A DNA stretch of 64,000 nt from Anaerolineae bacterium (GCA_027494055.1 JAOSJO010000022.1:124001-188000); one strand, 5' to 3'; shown: positions 17,331 through 28,207, numbered from the stretch's first letter. A program made the numbers and translations. The notes: generated by a model from the sequence alone, not told the origin.

Positions 17331-19405
17331 TTGAGCAGCCAGCTTTCCGCGTTCAGCTTTCGCGCAAGCGCATCGAGGCTCGAAGTCGCCCTCTTTGTCG
17401 TCTTGATGCTCGTCGCGGCGGCTCTGCGCGTGGCGGGCCTGACGGGCGCGCCGCCGGGCTTCAGCGACAGTGAAATCGCCGACCTGCGCATCGTCGATCA
17501 GGTGCGCATCGGCCAGGTGACTGTCTTCTACGACATCGGCGACGAGGCGGGCAGCCGCGAAGGGCTGTATTACCCGCTGCTCTCGGTCTTTACGGGCCTG
17601 CTGGGCGGCGGGCTGTATGGCTATCGCCTGTTCGGCGTGCTGGCGAACCTGCTGGCGCTGGCGTTCGTGTACGGCTTCGCGCGGCGGCTGTTCGGCGCGA
17701 CCGTGGCGCTAAGCGCGCTGGCGGCGCTGGCGGTGCCGTTCTGGCCGGTGTTCACCGCCCGTGCTGTGGCGCGGGAGACGCTGCTGCCGCTGTTCACGGC
17801 GGGCGCGGTGTACTTCTTCGTGCGCGGCTTCACCACCCGCCCCACCGACGCCGGCGACCCGATGCCCGCGATGCGCCTCGTCGCTGGCGGCGTGCTGATG
17901 GGGCTGTCGCTCTACGTGCACTGGACCGCCGTCTTTCTCGTGGTCGCCTTCCTGCTGTTCGGGTTCTACGCCAACGCGCGCTACCCGCGCCTCACGCGAC
18001 GTGGGTGGGGCGATGTCGGTTTCGCGCTGCTCGTGGTGCTGATCGTCGCCGTGCCGTTCATCGTCTCGCTGCTGCGCACGCCGGGCGTCAGCGCGCTGAG
18101 CGCCTACCTGCTGCACGCCTTCGAGGGCGCTGCCGGAGTCGGCGCTTGACACCGTGGCGGCCCTTTTCTGGCGGGGCGACGCCGACCCGACGCGGAACCT
18201 GCCCGGCCTCCCCCTGTTTGGGCCGGTGGCGGCGGTCGCTTTCGCGCTCGGCGTGGTCGTGGCGGTGCGCCGCTACCGCCGGCCCGCCTACGCCCTCGTG
18301 CTCATCGGGCTGCTGATGGGGCTGCTGCCGGATGCGCTCTCGGTGGGCGCGACCGACTTCCGGCGGCTCGTCAGCGCCATGCCCGTGCTATATGTCGCCG
18401 TCGGCATCGGCGTCGATGCCGCGCTGCGCTACGTGATGCGCCGCCGCGAGGTCCTGCTCGCGCTGGGGCTGGCGGCGGCGGTGATCGTTGTGGCGGCGGC
18501 GGGGCTTACGGCCTACAACCTGGGCGCGTGGTCGCTGCGCGACGACGTATTCGGAGCGCTACCACGCCAACCTGGGCCGGCTCGCCGTCCACCTCGACGC
18601 GACTGCCGCCGACCTCCCGACGACGGTGTGCTCGCCGGCGCTGCGGCGGGTGAACGGGACGCACCTGACGGACCGGCAGCTTCTGCGCTACATGCTCCAC
18701 CAGAGCGCCCTGCCGATCCGCTACACCGACTGCTTCAGCAGCGTCGTGCTGGCGGCGGGCGGCGCGCGGCAGCAGATCACGTTCACCTACGGCGACGGCC
18801 CGGCGCAGGTGCCCGAACCGCTCCAGTCCTGGTTTGCGCGCGCCGAGGAGACGCCCATCTACGGGCTGCCGGCAGGCTCGGCGGTCGTGATCGAGGTGGC
18901 GCAGCCGCTGGGCGACCTGATGGGCAGCTTCATCACCACAGCCCCCGCCGGCTACCCGCCGGAAGCGCCCGGCGGCCCCGGCCCGGCGAGCATCCCGGTG
19001 CGGCTGGGCGGCAACCTGACCTTCGAGGGCTACGCGGTGGGCGCCACCGAGGCCCAGCCCGGCGACGCGGTCGAGCTGGTCACGTACTGGCGCGTGGATG
19101 GCCCGACGCCGCCCGACCTGAACATGTTCACGCACCTGCTGTTCGACCCCGACGGCTCGCCGGTGGCCCAGGCCGACCTTCTCGGCCCGATTGCGGCCAC
19201 GCTGCGCCCGTCGGACATCTTCGCGCAGGTGCATTACCTCTCGCTCCCGGCCCGGCTGCTGCCGGACGACTACGACCTCGTTATCGGCGTCGTCAATGCC
19301 AGCGGCGGGCGGCTGCCGGTGCTCGACGATGGCGCGGAGCGGGGCACCCGCCTGTTTCTGCAACAGATTCACGTCACCGATGGCGGCGGGGAGGGCGATG
19401 GCTGA
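17331..19405 (+). CDS. GT-C-like membrane protein (two frameshifts)
   Basis: The first part (17331-18150) is polytopic and starts with a hydrophobic helix, then a luminal loop GLTGAPPGFSDSEIADLRI, where the Asp/Glu pair fits the ArnT/PMT-type glycosyltransferase site. RAVARETLLPLFTAGAVYFF also fits that fold. An extra G near 18126 shifts the frame; the next frame gives ALPESALDTVAALFWRGD. A second extra G near 18552 shifts again, with DDVFERYHANLGRL as the natural reading. The C-terminus (to 19405) is a soluble beta-rich domain with YWRVDGPTPPDLNMFTHLL, seen at the end of many Chloroflexota membrane glycosyltransferases. The TTG start at 17331 is uncertain. It overlaps rtcA by 8 bases. Confidence 0.75.
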
Positions 19406-20468
19406 GCCACGCCCGGCAGTGACGATTGACGGCGCATACGGAGCAGGCGGCGGCCAGATTCTGCGCACCGCGCTCGCGCTGGCGTGCCTCACGGGGCAGC
19501 CGGTGCAGGTCGTGAACATCCGCGCCGGGCGCAAGAACCCCGGCCTCGCGCCGCAGCACCTCACCGGCGTGCGCGCCATCGCCGAGGTGTGCCGCGCGCA
19601 AGTCGAGGGCGACGCGCTCGGTTCGCAGACGCTGCGCTTCACGCCCGGCGGGCCGGCCGTCCCCGGCGCGTACCGCTGGGATGTCACCGAGGCGGCGGGG
19701 CAGGGCAGCGCGGGATCGGTGAGCCTGATCTTGCAGACGGTGCTCTTCCCCCTGCTGATGGCCCCCGGCGCATCGACGCTGACCATCCGGGGCGGGACGC
19801 ACGTCAGCTTCAGCCCGCCGGTGCACTACGTCCGCGACGTGTTCCTGCCGTCGCTCCAGTTGGCGGGCGAGCCGGTCCGCGTGGAACTGGGCGCGTGGGG
19901 GTGGTATCCGCGCGGCGGCGGCGAGATCACCGTCGCGATTGCGGGGCCGGCGCGCCTGCGCCCCCTGACGATGGACGCGCGCGGGCCGCTGGAGAAGGTC
20001 AGCGGCGTCGCCGCCGTGACCAACCTTCCGGCGCACATCCCCCAGCGCATGGTGAACCGGGCGCGCGGCGCGCTGCGCGACCTCGGCGTCCCGCTGGAGA
20101 TCGCGCCGCTGCGGGCGCGCGGGCCGGCGCCAGGGGCGGGCATCTTCCTGACCGCGCACTACACCAACGCGCGCGCGGGGTTCTCGGCGTTGGGGCGACC
20201 GGGTAAGGCCTCGGAGGCGGTGGCGGAGGAGGCGTGCGACGCGCTGCTGGCGCACCACCAGAGCGACGCCGCCGCCGACCTGCACCTTGCCGACCAGTTG
20301 GCGCTGCCGTGCGCGCTCGCCGAGGGCGAGTCGGTCATCACCACGCCAGAGGTCACGGCGCACCTGACGACGAACCTTCATGTGATCCAGCAGTTCCTGC
20401 GTGCGGAGATCGCGTTAACGGGTAAAATCGGGGCTTCAGGTCGCATGACAATCAGGGGATGGGCCTGA
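19398..20468 (+). CDS. rtcA: RNA 3'-terminal phosphate cyclase
   Basis: 356 residues. RtcA converts a 3'-phosphate at an RNA end to a 2',3'-cyclic phosphate through an adenylated enzyme. Family landmarks are IDGAYGAGGGQILRTALALA at the N-terminus, RAGRKNPGLAPQHL, RGGTHVSFSPPVHYV, GWYPRGGGE, and HLADQLALPCALA near the C-terminus. His322 in VTAHLTTN is the expected AMP-accepting His. GGGGAGGGCG precedes ATG 19398, which overlaps the end of the membrane-protein gene. It is followed directly by the RNase Z gene (stop and start adjacent), so the two RNA-end enzymes are likely made from one transcript. Confidence 0.93.
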   Translation: MAEPRPAVTIDGAYGAGGGQILRTALALACLTGQPVQVVNIRAGRKNPGLAPQHLTGVRAIAEVCRAQVEGDALGSQTLRFTPGGPAVPGAYRWDVTEAAGQGSAGSVSLILQTVLFPLLMAPGASTLTIRGGTHVSFSPPVHYVRDVFLPSLQLAGEPVRVELGAWGWYPRGGGEITVAIAGPARLRPLTMDARGPLEKVSGVAAVTNLPAHIPQRMVNRARGALRDLGVPLEIAPLRARGPAPGAGIFLTAHYTNARAGFSALGRPGKASEAVAEEACDALLAHHQSDAAADLHLADQLALPCALAEGESVITTPEVTAHLTTNLHVIQQFLRAEIALTGKIGASGRMTIRGWA

Positions 20469-21469
20469 ATGTTTGACATCGTCTTTCTCGGCACCAGCGC
20501 CTCCGCGCCGTCGATCTACCGGGGCTATCGGCGCAGGTGGTCATGGTGCGCGATCACCGCTTCCTGATCGACTGCGGTGAAGGCACGCAGCGCCAGATAC
20601 TCAAGAGCGGCATCGGCTTCAAGCGGCTGAACCGCATCCTCATCACGCACGGCCACCTGGACCACATCCTGGGGCTGGCGGGGATGCTCTCGACGTTCAT
20701 GCGCTGGGAGGCCATCGACGAGATGGAGATTTGGGGCAGCCGCCACGCCCTGAACCGGGTCCACGACCTGTTGTACGGCGTGGTGCTGATGGGTCGCCGC
20801 CCGCCGATGCCGATTCACCTCATCGACCTGGAGCCGGGCGTCCTGCTCGAAGACGATTACTTCACGCTCAGCGCCTTCCGCGTCACGCACCGGGGCGCGG
20901 ATGCGTTCGGCTTCGCCTTCGAGGAGAAGGCGCGCCGGCCCTTCCTCAACGACAGGGCCGAAGCGCTCGGCGTGCCGTTCGGCCCGGAGCGCCGCCTGCT
21001 GGTGGCCGGCCAGCCGATCACGCTCGCCGACGGGACCGTGGTGCACCCCGACCAGGTGCTCGGCCCGGCGGTGCGCGGCGCGCGGCTGGTGCACGTGGGC
21101 GATTGTGGCCGCACCGACGACATCCAGGACTTCGTCGCCGATGCGGACTGCCTGGTCATCGAGGCGACGTATCTCGATGTCGAGGCCGACATGGCGCGGC
21201 AGTTCGGCCACCTGACCGCCGCGCAGGCGGCGCGCCTGGCGCGGGACGCCGGCGTGCGCCAGTTGATCCTCACGCATGTGTCACGCCGCTACCGCGAACG
21301 CGACATCCGGGAGGAAGCGCGCGCGGTCTTCCCCGATACCGAGGTCGCACGCGACTTCGACCGCTTCACGGTGCTGAAGCACCAGCCGGTGCGCAAAGTG
21401 CCCACGCCGGGGCGCGCGTTGCCCCAGCCTGAGGAAGTGGAGGAAGCGGAGGAAACGCCCGAATCATAA
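20469..21469 (+). CDS. rnz: Ribonuclease Z (frameshift near 20522)
   Basis: ATG 20469 directly follows the rtcA stop and gives MFDIVFLGTSASAPS, the classical RNase Z N-terminus. A missing G in the G4 run at 20520-20523 breaks the frame; with one more G it reads YRGLSAQVVMVRDHRFLID and continues. The zinc-binding motif is ITHGHLDHILGL, with later ligands in FRVTHRG, HVGDCGRT and ILTHVSRRY. RNase Z trims tRNA 3' ends. The C-terminal end is Pro/Glu-rich (PEEVEEAEETPES). The frameshift lies in a homopolymer and is probably a sequencing error. Confidence 0.9.
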
Positions 21470-21470
21470 G

Positions 21471-21493
21471 CGGGGCTGCAGGCAGCAGCCCCG
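21471..21493 (+). terminator. Hairpin after RNase Z
   Basis: Arms CGGGGCTGC and GCAGCCCCG with a 5-base loop, two bases after the stop. There is no T run, so it may act as a 3' end hairpin and not as a full intrinsic terminator. Confidence 0.55.
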
Positions 21494-21529
21494 TTCGCGT
21501 GTTCTCGTGGTAGACGCGCTGTTACAGGG

Positions 21530-21982
21530 TCAGGCGGGCGTGGCCTGCGCCTCTTCGGTGACCTGGCGTTCCAACACCTCCGCGCGGACGGCCAGGTCTG
21601 CGAACGACGTGCTGCTCAGCCGTTTGACGAGATCGGCCTGCGCATCGCACCACACTTCATGCATCGGGCACGAAGGGGTGTAGGGGCAGGCGTCCGTGCC
21701 GTTCACGCAGCGGTTCAGCGCAACCGGCCCGTCGATGACCTGGATCACGTCCAGCATGGTGATGTCGCTGGGCGAACGGGCGAGGCGCACCCCACCACTC
21801 GCGCCACGCATCGCGTCCACGATGCCCGCGACCGCCAGTTGCGAGATGATCTTCGCCAGGAAGGGCAGCGGAATCCCCTGCTCCTGGGCGATGGCAGAGG
21901 TGGGCGCGCGGGTCCCGTCAGCAAGGCGGGCAACGTGCAGCACGGCGCGTACAGCGTAATCGGCTTGGCGGGTGATTTCCAT
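21530..21982 (-). CDS. Rrf2 family transcriptional regulator with three Cys
   Basis: 150 residues. The N-terminal winged helix MEITRQADYAVRAVLHVARL is typical of Rrf2 (IscR, NsrR, RsrR, CymR). RCVNGTDACPYTPSCPMHEVW gives Cys spaced C-x6-C-x5-C, the arrangement that holds an Fe-S cluster in NsrR/IscR-type members, so it probably senses NO, oxidants or cluster supply. GGAGG precedes ATG 21982. An imperfect palindrome 21 bases upstream of the start is the likely self-regulation site. It reads away from rimO on the same strand; the sense partner genes are not evident. Confidence 0.9.
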   Translation of the reverse strand: MEITRQADYAVRAVLHVARLADGTRAPTSAIAQEQGIPLPFLAKIISQLAVAGIVDAMRGASGGVRLARSPSDITMLDVIQVIDGPVALNRCVNGTDACPYTPSCPMHEVWCDAQADLVKRLSSTSFADLAVRAEVLERQVTEEAQATPA

Positions 21983-22002
21983 GAATGACCTCCACGGCCA
22001 AT

Positions 22003-22018
22003 AGGCATAATTAGGCCT
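22003..22018. promoter_or_regulatory. Candidate Rrf2 operator
   Basis: AGGCATAATTAGGCCT, symmetrical at 14 of 16 positions (AGGC-N-TAATTA-N-GCCT), lies just upstream of the ribosome site of the Rrf2 gene in a locally AT-rich stretch. Position and symmetry fit autoregulation. Confidence 0.5.
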
Positions 22019-22058
22019 TTATTGTCCTCTCTAGATTACCCAATTTGGACCAATCTTC

Positions 22059-23546
22059 TCAACTGTCATTTGTCATTACCCTGCGTGACATAACGCGCAA
22101 AGGCGCGGTATCAACCGTCCCAATCAGGTCGTAAACCATAGCGCCGGTAATACGCACCGGTACAATCTCGCCTACGGGCAGTTCGCCCTCAACGAATACC
22201 AGGCCATCCACTTCGGGCGCATCGCGGTACGTGCGCCCCACGCTGATGACCGCATCGGTGGGCTGACCGCTGGCGTCCTCGGCCTCGCCGTAGCCCTCCA
22301 CCAGCACGTCAAGCGTCCGCCCTACCAGCGCCTGATTGCGCGCCAGGCTGATGCCCTGCTGGAGCGTCATCAGCGCCTCCAGCCGCGCGGCCTTGACCGC
22401 CTCCGGCAGGTGGCCGGGCAGGTCGGCGGAGGGGGTGTTTTCCTCGTAGGAGTAGGTGAACGCGCCCACGCGGTCGAATTGCAGGTCGCGCACGAAGTCG
22501 AGCAGCGCCGCGAACTCGGCCTCGGTCTCGCCGGGGTAGCCCACGATGAACGTGGTGCGCACGGCGATGTCGGGCAGCGCGGCGCGCATCTTCTCCAGCG
22601 TGCGGTACACCCATGCGACATTCGCCGGGCGGCGCATCCGGCGGAGCACGTCCCGGCTGCCGTGCTGGAGCGGGATGTCCAGGTAGGGCAGGATTTGGCC
22701 GTGGCGCGCCATCACCTCGATGAGCCGGTCGGTAACCGCGCCGGGGTAGGCGTACATCAGCCGTATCCAGGGGACTTCGGGCGCGGCCTCGACGATGGAT
22801 TCAAGCAGCGCCGCCAGGCCATCCTTGAGGCCCAGGTCGTGGCCGTAGTCGGTGGTGTCCTGGGCGATGAGGACGATCTCGCGCACGCCCATCGCCTGCA
22901 GCCGCGCCGCCTCGCGCGCGATGGCGTCTGGCGGTCGGCTGACCATCGTGCCCTTGATGAGCGGGATGGCGCAGAAGGCGCACGGGCGGCGGCAGCCGTC
23001 GGCGATCTTGAGGTAGGCGCTGGCCCCGTGGACGCTGGCGCGCAGCGCGCCGCGCTCGTCGCGGCCCACGGTGTCGGCCTCGTCGGGCAGGTGGTATAGC
23101 GGCGCGCGCGCGCCGCCCAGCCGCTCCACCACATCGACGATGTCCATCCAGCGCCGCGTGCCGATGATGCCGTCCAGGCCGGGCACCTCCTGCGCCAGTT
23201 GCGCGCCGTAGCGCTGCGAGAGGCATCCGGCGGCGATGAGGCGCTGGCCGTCGCGCTTGCCTTCGGCCAGTTCGCGCAGCGCGCGGATCGACTCCGCCTT
23301 CGCGGGGCCGATGAAGCCGCACGTGTTGACGATGAGCACCTGCGCCGCTTCGGGCGTATCGACCCCGGCGTAGCCGGCGCGGCTCAGGAGCTGCGCCATC
23401 CCATCGGAGTCGACCGTGTTCTTGGAACAGCCCAGGCTCAGCAGGTAGAAGGCGCCACGCGGCGCATCGCCGACCCTGGTGTCAGCCGGCTGGGTGTCAA
23501 CTGTTGTATCGCGCTTAGGGGACAAATTCACAACCTTTTCACACAA
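22059..23546 (-). CDS. rimO: Ribosomal protein S12 methylthiotransferase
   Basis: Up to 495 residues. RimO adds a methylthio group to Asp of ribosomal protein S12. Domains in order: UPF0004 with cluster Cys in SLGCSKNTVDSD, VNTCGFIG and AAGCLSQRY; radical SAM core with CRRPCAFCAIP (C-x3-C-x2-C); a C-terminal TRAM domain (RTLDVLVEGYGE...GRTYRDAPEVDGLVFVE). SKNTVDSD and IPLIKGTMVSRP favour RimO over MiaB. The frame starts at TTG 23546, but the conserved region begins about 32 residues later (AFYLLSLGC), so the true start is unsure; internal GTG codons exist. Confidence 0.93.
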   Translation of the reverse strand: MCEKVVNLSPKRDTTVDTQPADTRVGDAPRGAFYLLSLGCSKNTVDSDGMAQLLSRAGYAGVDTPEAAQVLIVNTCGFIGPAKAESIRALRELAEGKRDGQRLIAAGCLSQRYGAQLAQEVPGLDGIIGTRRWMDIVDVVERLGGARAPLYHLPDEADTVGRDERGALRASVHGASAYLKIADGCRRPCAFCAIPLIKGTMVSRPPDAIAREAARLQAMGVREIVLIAQDTTDYGHDLGLKDGLAALLESIVEAAPEVPWIRLMYAYPGAVTDRLIEVMARHGQILPYLDIPLQHGSRDVLRRMRRPANVAWVYRTLEKMRAALPDIAVRTTFIVGYPGETEAEFAALLDFVRDLQFDRVGAFTYSYEENTPSADLPGHLPEAVKAARLEALMTLQQGISLARNQALVGRTLDVLVEGYGEAEDASGQPTDAVISVGRTYRDAPEVDGLVFVEGELPVGEIVPVRITGAMVYDLIGTVDTAPLRVMSRRVMTNDS

Positions 23547-23950
23547 ACCCGCAGCGAACCGTGTTACGATGGAGTCCGAGGGTCAGCCTCCGCGAACGTA
23601 ACCTCTCCCTCCCATCCAGCTTCCTCCCACCCCCTACCAATCGTCGGCGGAGGCTGACCGCTCACCATATCCTGAACGTCCTCCCCTGGGGCCAACGCCC
23701 CACCCCCGCCTGTCTGTGAGAATTTGTCATGTACCAATGGATGGTCTCCTGCGAAATGTTGGCGCAATGAGGCAGTCTGGTTGACCTCACCCCCGCGGGC
23801 TGGGGGGGGGGGGGGGGAATGAAGCTATCTTCTGACGCGCCACTTGGGCGGGGTGGGCGTCAAGCCATACAGCTCAGCAACGACACACAAGATAGAGACC
23901 ATCTACAAATACGATGCTAATTGTAATATAGACGCCCGGCTGCGCCCACC
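23547..23950. other. Intergenic region with inverted repeat and poly-G
   Basis: No gene is supported. It holds inverted arms GGTCAGCCTCCGC (23581-23593) and GCGGAGGCTGACC (23647-23659) separated by 53 bases, and a run of 16 G at 23802-23817. The CCTCACCCCC sequence before the run recurs in other intergenic repeats (36716, 53949). Confidence 0.65.
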
Positions 23951-24975
23951 TTACAACGAAAAAGGCAGGTGCTCGACCTGCCCCCACGCGCTGCCGTATG
24001 CGACTGTGCGCGACCTCAAGGGGGCGGTGGTGTCCGCCTCGCCCACGTCGGCGCTTGTTTCAGCAGCCCCGATCTCCGGGGCCGCCATCTGGGCGGCGAA
24101 CAGGGTATCGATGTTGTCGAGGGTGATCGTCAGGTCCACGACCTCGCCGCGCCCGCCCAGCGGCCCGACGGCGCGGTCGTTGACGACCACGTCCAGCCCG
24201 GCGGCGTTGCCGGCGCGCACCGCAACCGACTGCGAGCCTTGATATTGCAGGCGCGTGCCCGGCGTGGCGACGCCCTCGAACTGCATCACGCCGTCAACCA
24301 TGATGCGCACCCAGGTGCGCTGCACCACGTCGAAGATCACAAACACGCTGTTGAACGTCTGCGATTCGGGGACGGGAACGCCGTCGGTGGGCTGGGCTGC
24401 GGGGGAAGCGTGGGGCTGGGCGTGACGGTGGGCTGGTCGCCGAGCACGGTCTGGATAAAGTCCACGCCCTCGGCCTTCTTGTCGGTGTCGATGAGCCATT
24501 CTATGGCCCGCGTGCCGCCCAGGGCAAGCACGAAGAACACGAACACCGCCGCCATGCCGAAGACGAGCATACTCGACGAGAAGCTGCGCCCCCGGCGGCT
24601 GGTCTGGCCGGTGTCGGGCGCGGGCTGCGCCGGGTTGGGCGGGCTGGTGCGCGTGCCGTTCTCGTTAGGCCGGGCGACGACCACCGGCGTCGGCCTGGGC
24701 AAATGGCCGTTGCCGCCATAGCCAAACGATTCCAACTGGCCCATCGCCTGCTCGTAACGGGCGAGGATAGCATCCGCGTCCAGGCCGAGGAACTGCGCGT
24801 AGTTGCGCAGAAAGCCGCGCGCCTGGACCTGCGACGGAATCAGGCTGTAGTCGCCGTTTTCTATCGCCGCCAGGAACTTGGCGCGTATGCGCAACTCCTG
24901 CTCGACCTCGTCGAGCGTGAGTTCCATTCGTAGCCGTGCCTCGTGCAACTCATTGCCGAGGACTTCCACTTCCAT
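23951..24975 (-). CDS. RodZ-like HTH membrane protein (frameshift near 24403)
   Basis: The N-terminal helix-turn-helix (GNELHEARLRMELTLDEVEQ, then FLAAIENGDYSLIPSQVQARG and FLRNYAQFLGLD) is of the RodZ/Xre type. A linker is followed by one membrane helix (MLVFGMAAVFVFFVLALGG). At the G5 run 24401-24405 (C run on the coding strand) the frame slips; with one more C it reads PPAAQPTDGVPVPESQTFNS and continues into a DUF4115-like domain (VWVRI-type sequence TWVRIMVDGVMQFEG, then GNAAGLDVVVNDRAVGPLG). RodZ links cell-shape proteins MreB/RodA to the membrane. It starts 4 bases after the zinc-ribbon gene and is probably in one operon with rplI. Confidence 0.85.
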
Positions 24976-24978
24976 ATC

Positions 24979-25395
24979 TTAGCGCCTCACGACCTGCGAT
25001 AGTGCGCCGGCCAATGGCTCTACCTTACACATCAAAGGGGGTCGGTTCTGTCCCTCGGCGAGCAAATCCTCCATATCGCCGTGGAACGCCTCCAGAAAGG
25101 CTCGCCACTCCGCGACGTCGCGCTTGGTGAGCGGCTCCAGGCCCGCTTCCCACCAGTCATCCGGGGCCTGGTCAAGCCACACGTCCTCTTCCTCCAGCGG
25201 GCTGGCGAAGGCCAGGATCAGGCCTTCCTCGCCGCAGAGGGGACAATGGGCGACCATAGCCCACATCGCGTCATCGCCGTCGATGACCTCCACGTCCTGC
25301 AGGCGGTAAGAAGCGCCGCACACGCCGCAGGTCATGTACGATATGACGTACTGGATGACGGTCTCGTCGTCGAAGTCGTGCGAGTCAGGTCTCAT
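24979..25395 (-). CDS. Zinc-ribbon-like protein of unknown function
   Basis: 138 residues with MTCGVCGASYRLQ and AHCPLCGEEGLI, two CxxC pairs about 30 residues apart that would hold one zinc. The rest is acidic and Trp-rich (EEEDVWLDQAPDDWWEAGL). I do not recognise the family. Its start overlaps the end of rplI by 11 bases and its stop is 4 bases before rodZ, so it is translated from the same message. Confidence 0.75.
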   Translation of the reverse strand: MRPDSHDFDDETVIQYVISYMTCGVCGASYRLQDVEVIDGDDAMWAMVAHCPLCGEEGLILAFASPLEEEDVWLDQAPDDWWEAGLEPLTKRDVAEWRAFLEAFHGDMEDLLAEGQNRPPLMCKVEPLAGALSQVVRR

Positions 25396-26071
25396 CAGCC
25401 GTCGTCAGCCCCTGTCTCGTCCACAGCCGCCAGTTCCTCTGGCGCTGCGCTCCCCCATCGTCCGGGGCCATCACGTCGGCCTCTTCCAGGACTACCGCCG
25501 CTTCAGCGGCCGCTTCTGCAGCCGCTTCTGCGGCCGCTTCTGCGGCCTCCTCGGCAATCGCTTCCGCGGCCTCGGCAGCTTCCTTAGCCGCTTCGGCAGC
25601 CGCCACCACACCCTCCGGCGACTCGCCTTCGCGGTGGACAACCACTTTCACCCTGGGCGCCAGGTGCGCTGCGAGCCGCACCGGTACGCTGTGCACGCCC
25701 AGCTCGCGCAGGCTGGTCTGCTCGCCCACGCGCCGCCGCTCGACCTCAATACCCAGCTCTTCGCTGATCTTGTCAGCGATGTCCTGCATGGTCACCGAGC
25801 CGTAGAGCTTGCCGGTCTCGCCGGCCTTGACGGCGAAGCGCAACTCCAGGCCTTCGATCTGTTCCGCGACGCCCTTGAGTTCGTCGTAGAGGCGAGCGCG
25901 GCGGGCCGCCGCCTCTTTGCGCAGGCTTTCCGCCTGCCGCATGTTGCCCGGCGTCGCCTTGATCGCCAGCCCCTGTGGGATCAGATAATTGCGCGCGTAG
26001 CCGTCCGAAACGTTGACGACCTCGCCAGCGACTCCGTGCTTATAAACATCCTGTTTCAGAATGACCTTCAT
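25385..26071 (-). CDS. rplI: 50S ribosomal protein L9 with long Ala/Glu-rich tail
   Basis: 228 residues, against about 148 in usual bL9. The first 145 residues are standard: MKVILKQDVYKHGVAGEVVN, VSDGYARNYLIPQGLA, then the long helix and the C-domain with GSVTMQDIADKI and GVHSVPVRLAAHL. The frame is open further upstream but ATG 26071 starts the family sequence. From about residue 152 the tail is dominated by AAEAAKEAAEAAEAIAEEA and AAEAAAEAAAEAA repeats, likely helical, ending in RQRNWRLWTRQGLTTADET. The repeated GCNGCNGAR codons are clean and in frame, so the tail is probably real. Confidence 0.92.
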   Translation of the reverse strand: MKVILKQDVYKHGVAGEVVNVSDGYARNYLIPQGLAIKATPGNMRQAESLRKEAAARRARLYDELKGVAEQIEGLELRFAVKAGETGKLYGSVTMQDIADKISEELGIEVERRRVGEQTSLRELGVHSVPVRLAAHLAPRVKVVVHREGESPEGVVAAAEAAKEAAEAAEAIAEEAAEAAAEAAAEAAAEAAVVLEEADVMAPDDGGAQRQRNWRLWTRQGLTTADET

Positions 26072-26265
26072 CCGGGAAAGTATGCCTCCAGATAATAGTA
26101 TCAGGGTACTCCCCCTTGATACGCCCAGTCTACATCTTATCACATCTCAAGGCAAGAAACCTTAGCAGATGCTTAGAGAGCCAACCCGCCTGTGCGCGCG
26201 CCCGCTGGCGCGCCTTGCCGGGCCAAACTCCCATGATTCTAACAGCACAACCCCAATGTCACAAA

Positions 26266-27455
<1,190 letters not shown>

Positions 27456-27656
27456 CGTCAGTTCCTCCACAGGTCCGTGCGTGCGGCGGAACCACACCGG
27501 TTCCCCACATGCGTGCAGCATAACACGACGGCGTGAGCGCGTCAAAACCCAGGGGGTTGGGGGGCAGGCCACAGGCAGAATCAAGCGCGGCGGGGCATGA
27601 GCGCCAGCCGCCGCGCAAACCGGTTCAGGGCGAGAGAAAGGCCGCCCGCCGCCGCG

Positions 27657-28130
27657 TCACGCATCCACGCCCAGGTACAGGTCGAAGACCATCGCTTCAG
27701 GGACCATCGCTTCGGACAGATTCCCCGGCGGGGAGAGCAGTTCCTCCAGCCATTGCCGGTTGGCGAACCTGTACTGGCTGGTCTTCGCCCAGAGCACCAG
27801 TTGCTTCCACCGCTCGCCGATCTCGCTCAATCCTTCGAGCCGCGTGACCGCATACAGCCCGCCGGGTATCTCCTTGATCGTGATGTCGCCCTCGCCTTCG
27901 ACGTCTGGGCCGACCGTCATCCACTGTTCGTAGCCGTAATTCGGGCTGCCGGGCGACGGATCGGGGTTGTTGAACCCGAAGAAGCGCGCACTGCCCAGGT
28001 CCAGCCCCTTCGCCTCCGCGAACGCGAGTAGCTTACGCCACGCGATCTCCTCCGGCTGCGCGCCGAACCCATACGCGCTCGCGACGCGCATCGGCTCAAG
28101 CGTCACGATCCGAACCTCGATGTCAGCCAT
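27657..28130 (-). CDS. GyrI-like effector-binding domain protein
   Basis: 157 residues starting MADIEVRIVTLEPMRVASAY, then GFNNPDPSPGSPNYGYEQWM and GGLYAVTRLEGL, the pattern of GyrI-like/AraC effector-binding (SOUL-like) small-molecule domains. ATG 28130 is chosen because AGGAGG lies 9 bases upstream; the GTG at 28139 touches it. It is divergent from the WYL regulator, with an inverted repeat between, and such pairs are common for YafY-type regulators. Confidence 0.8.
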   Translation of the reverse strand: MADIEVRIVTLEPMRVASAYGFGAQPEEIAWRKLLAFAEAKGLDLGSARFFGFNNPDPSPGSPNYGYEQWMTVGPDVEGEGDITIKEIPGGLYAVTRLEGLSEIGERWKQLVLWAKTSQYRFANRQWLEELLSPPGNLSEAMVPEAMVFDLYLGVDA

Positions 28131-28188
28131 CACCTTCACCCTCCTGCGTGCATGGACCCGTTTACCATGCCCATCTTACCGGACGCCA

Positions 28189-28207
28189 CCTGACACCTCA
28201 TGTCAGG
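28189..28207. promoter_or_regulatory. Candidate operator of the WYL regulator
   Basis: CCTGACA, 5 bases, TGTCAGG: a perfect 7-base inverted repeat in the divergent gap between the GyrI-like gene and the WYL regulator. It also overlaps the region where promoters of both genes should lie. Confidence 0.6.

Noticed and set aside
20469..20540. Programmed ribosomal frameshift in rnz
   Set aside because: RNase Z is not known to use one, there is no slippery heptamer with a structure, and the same kind of slip occurs in about thirty other places.
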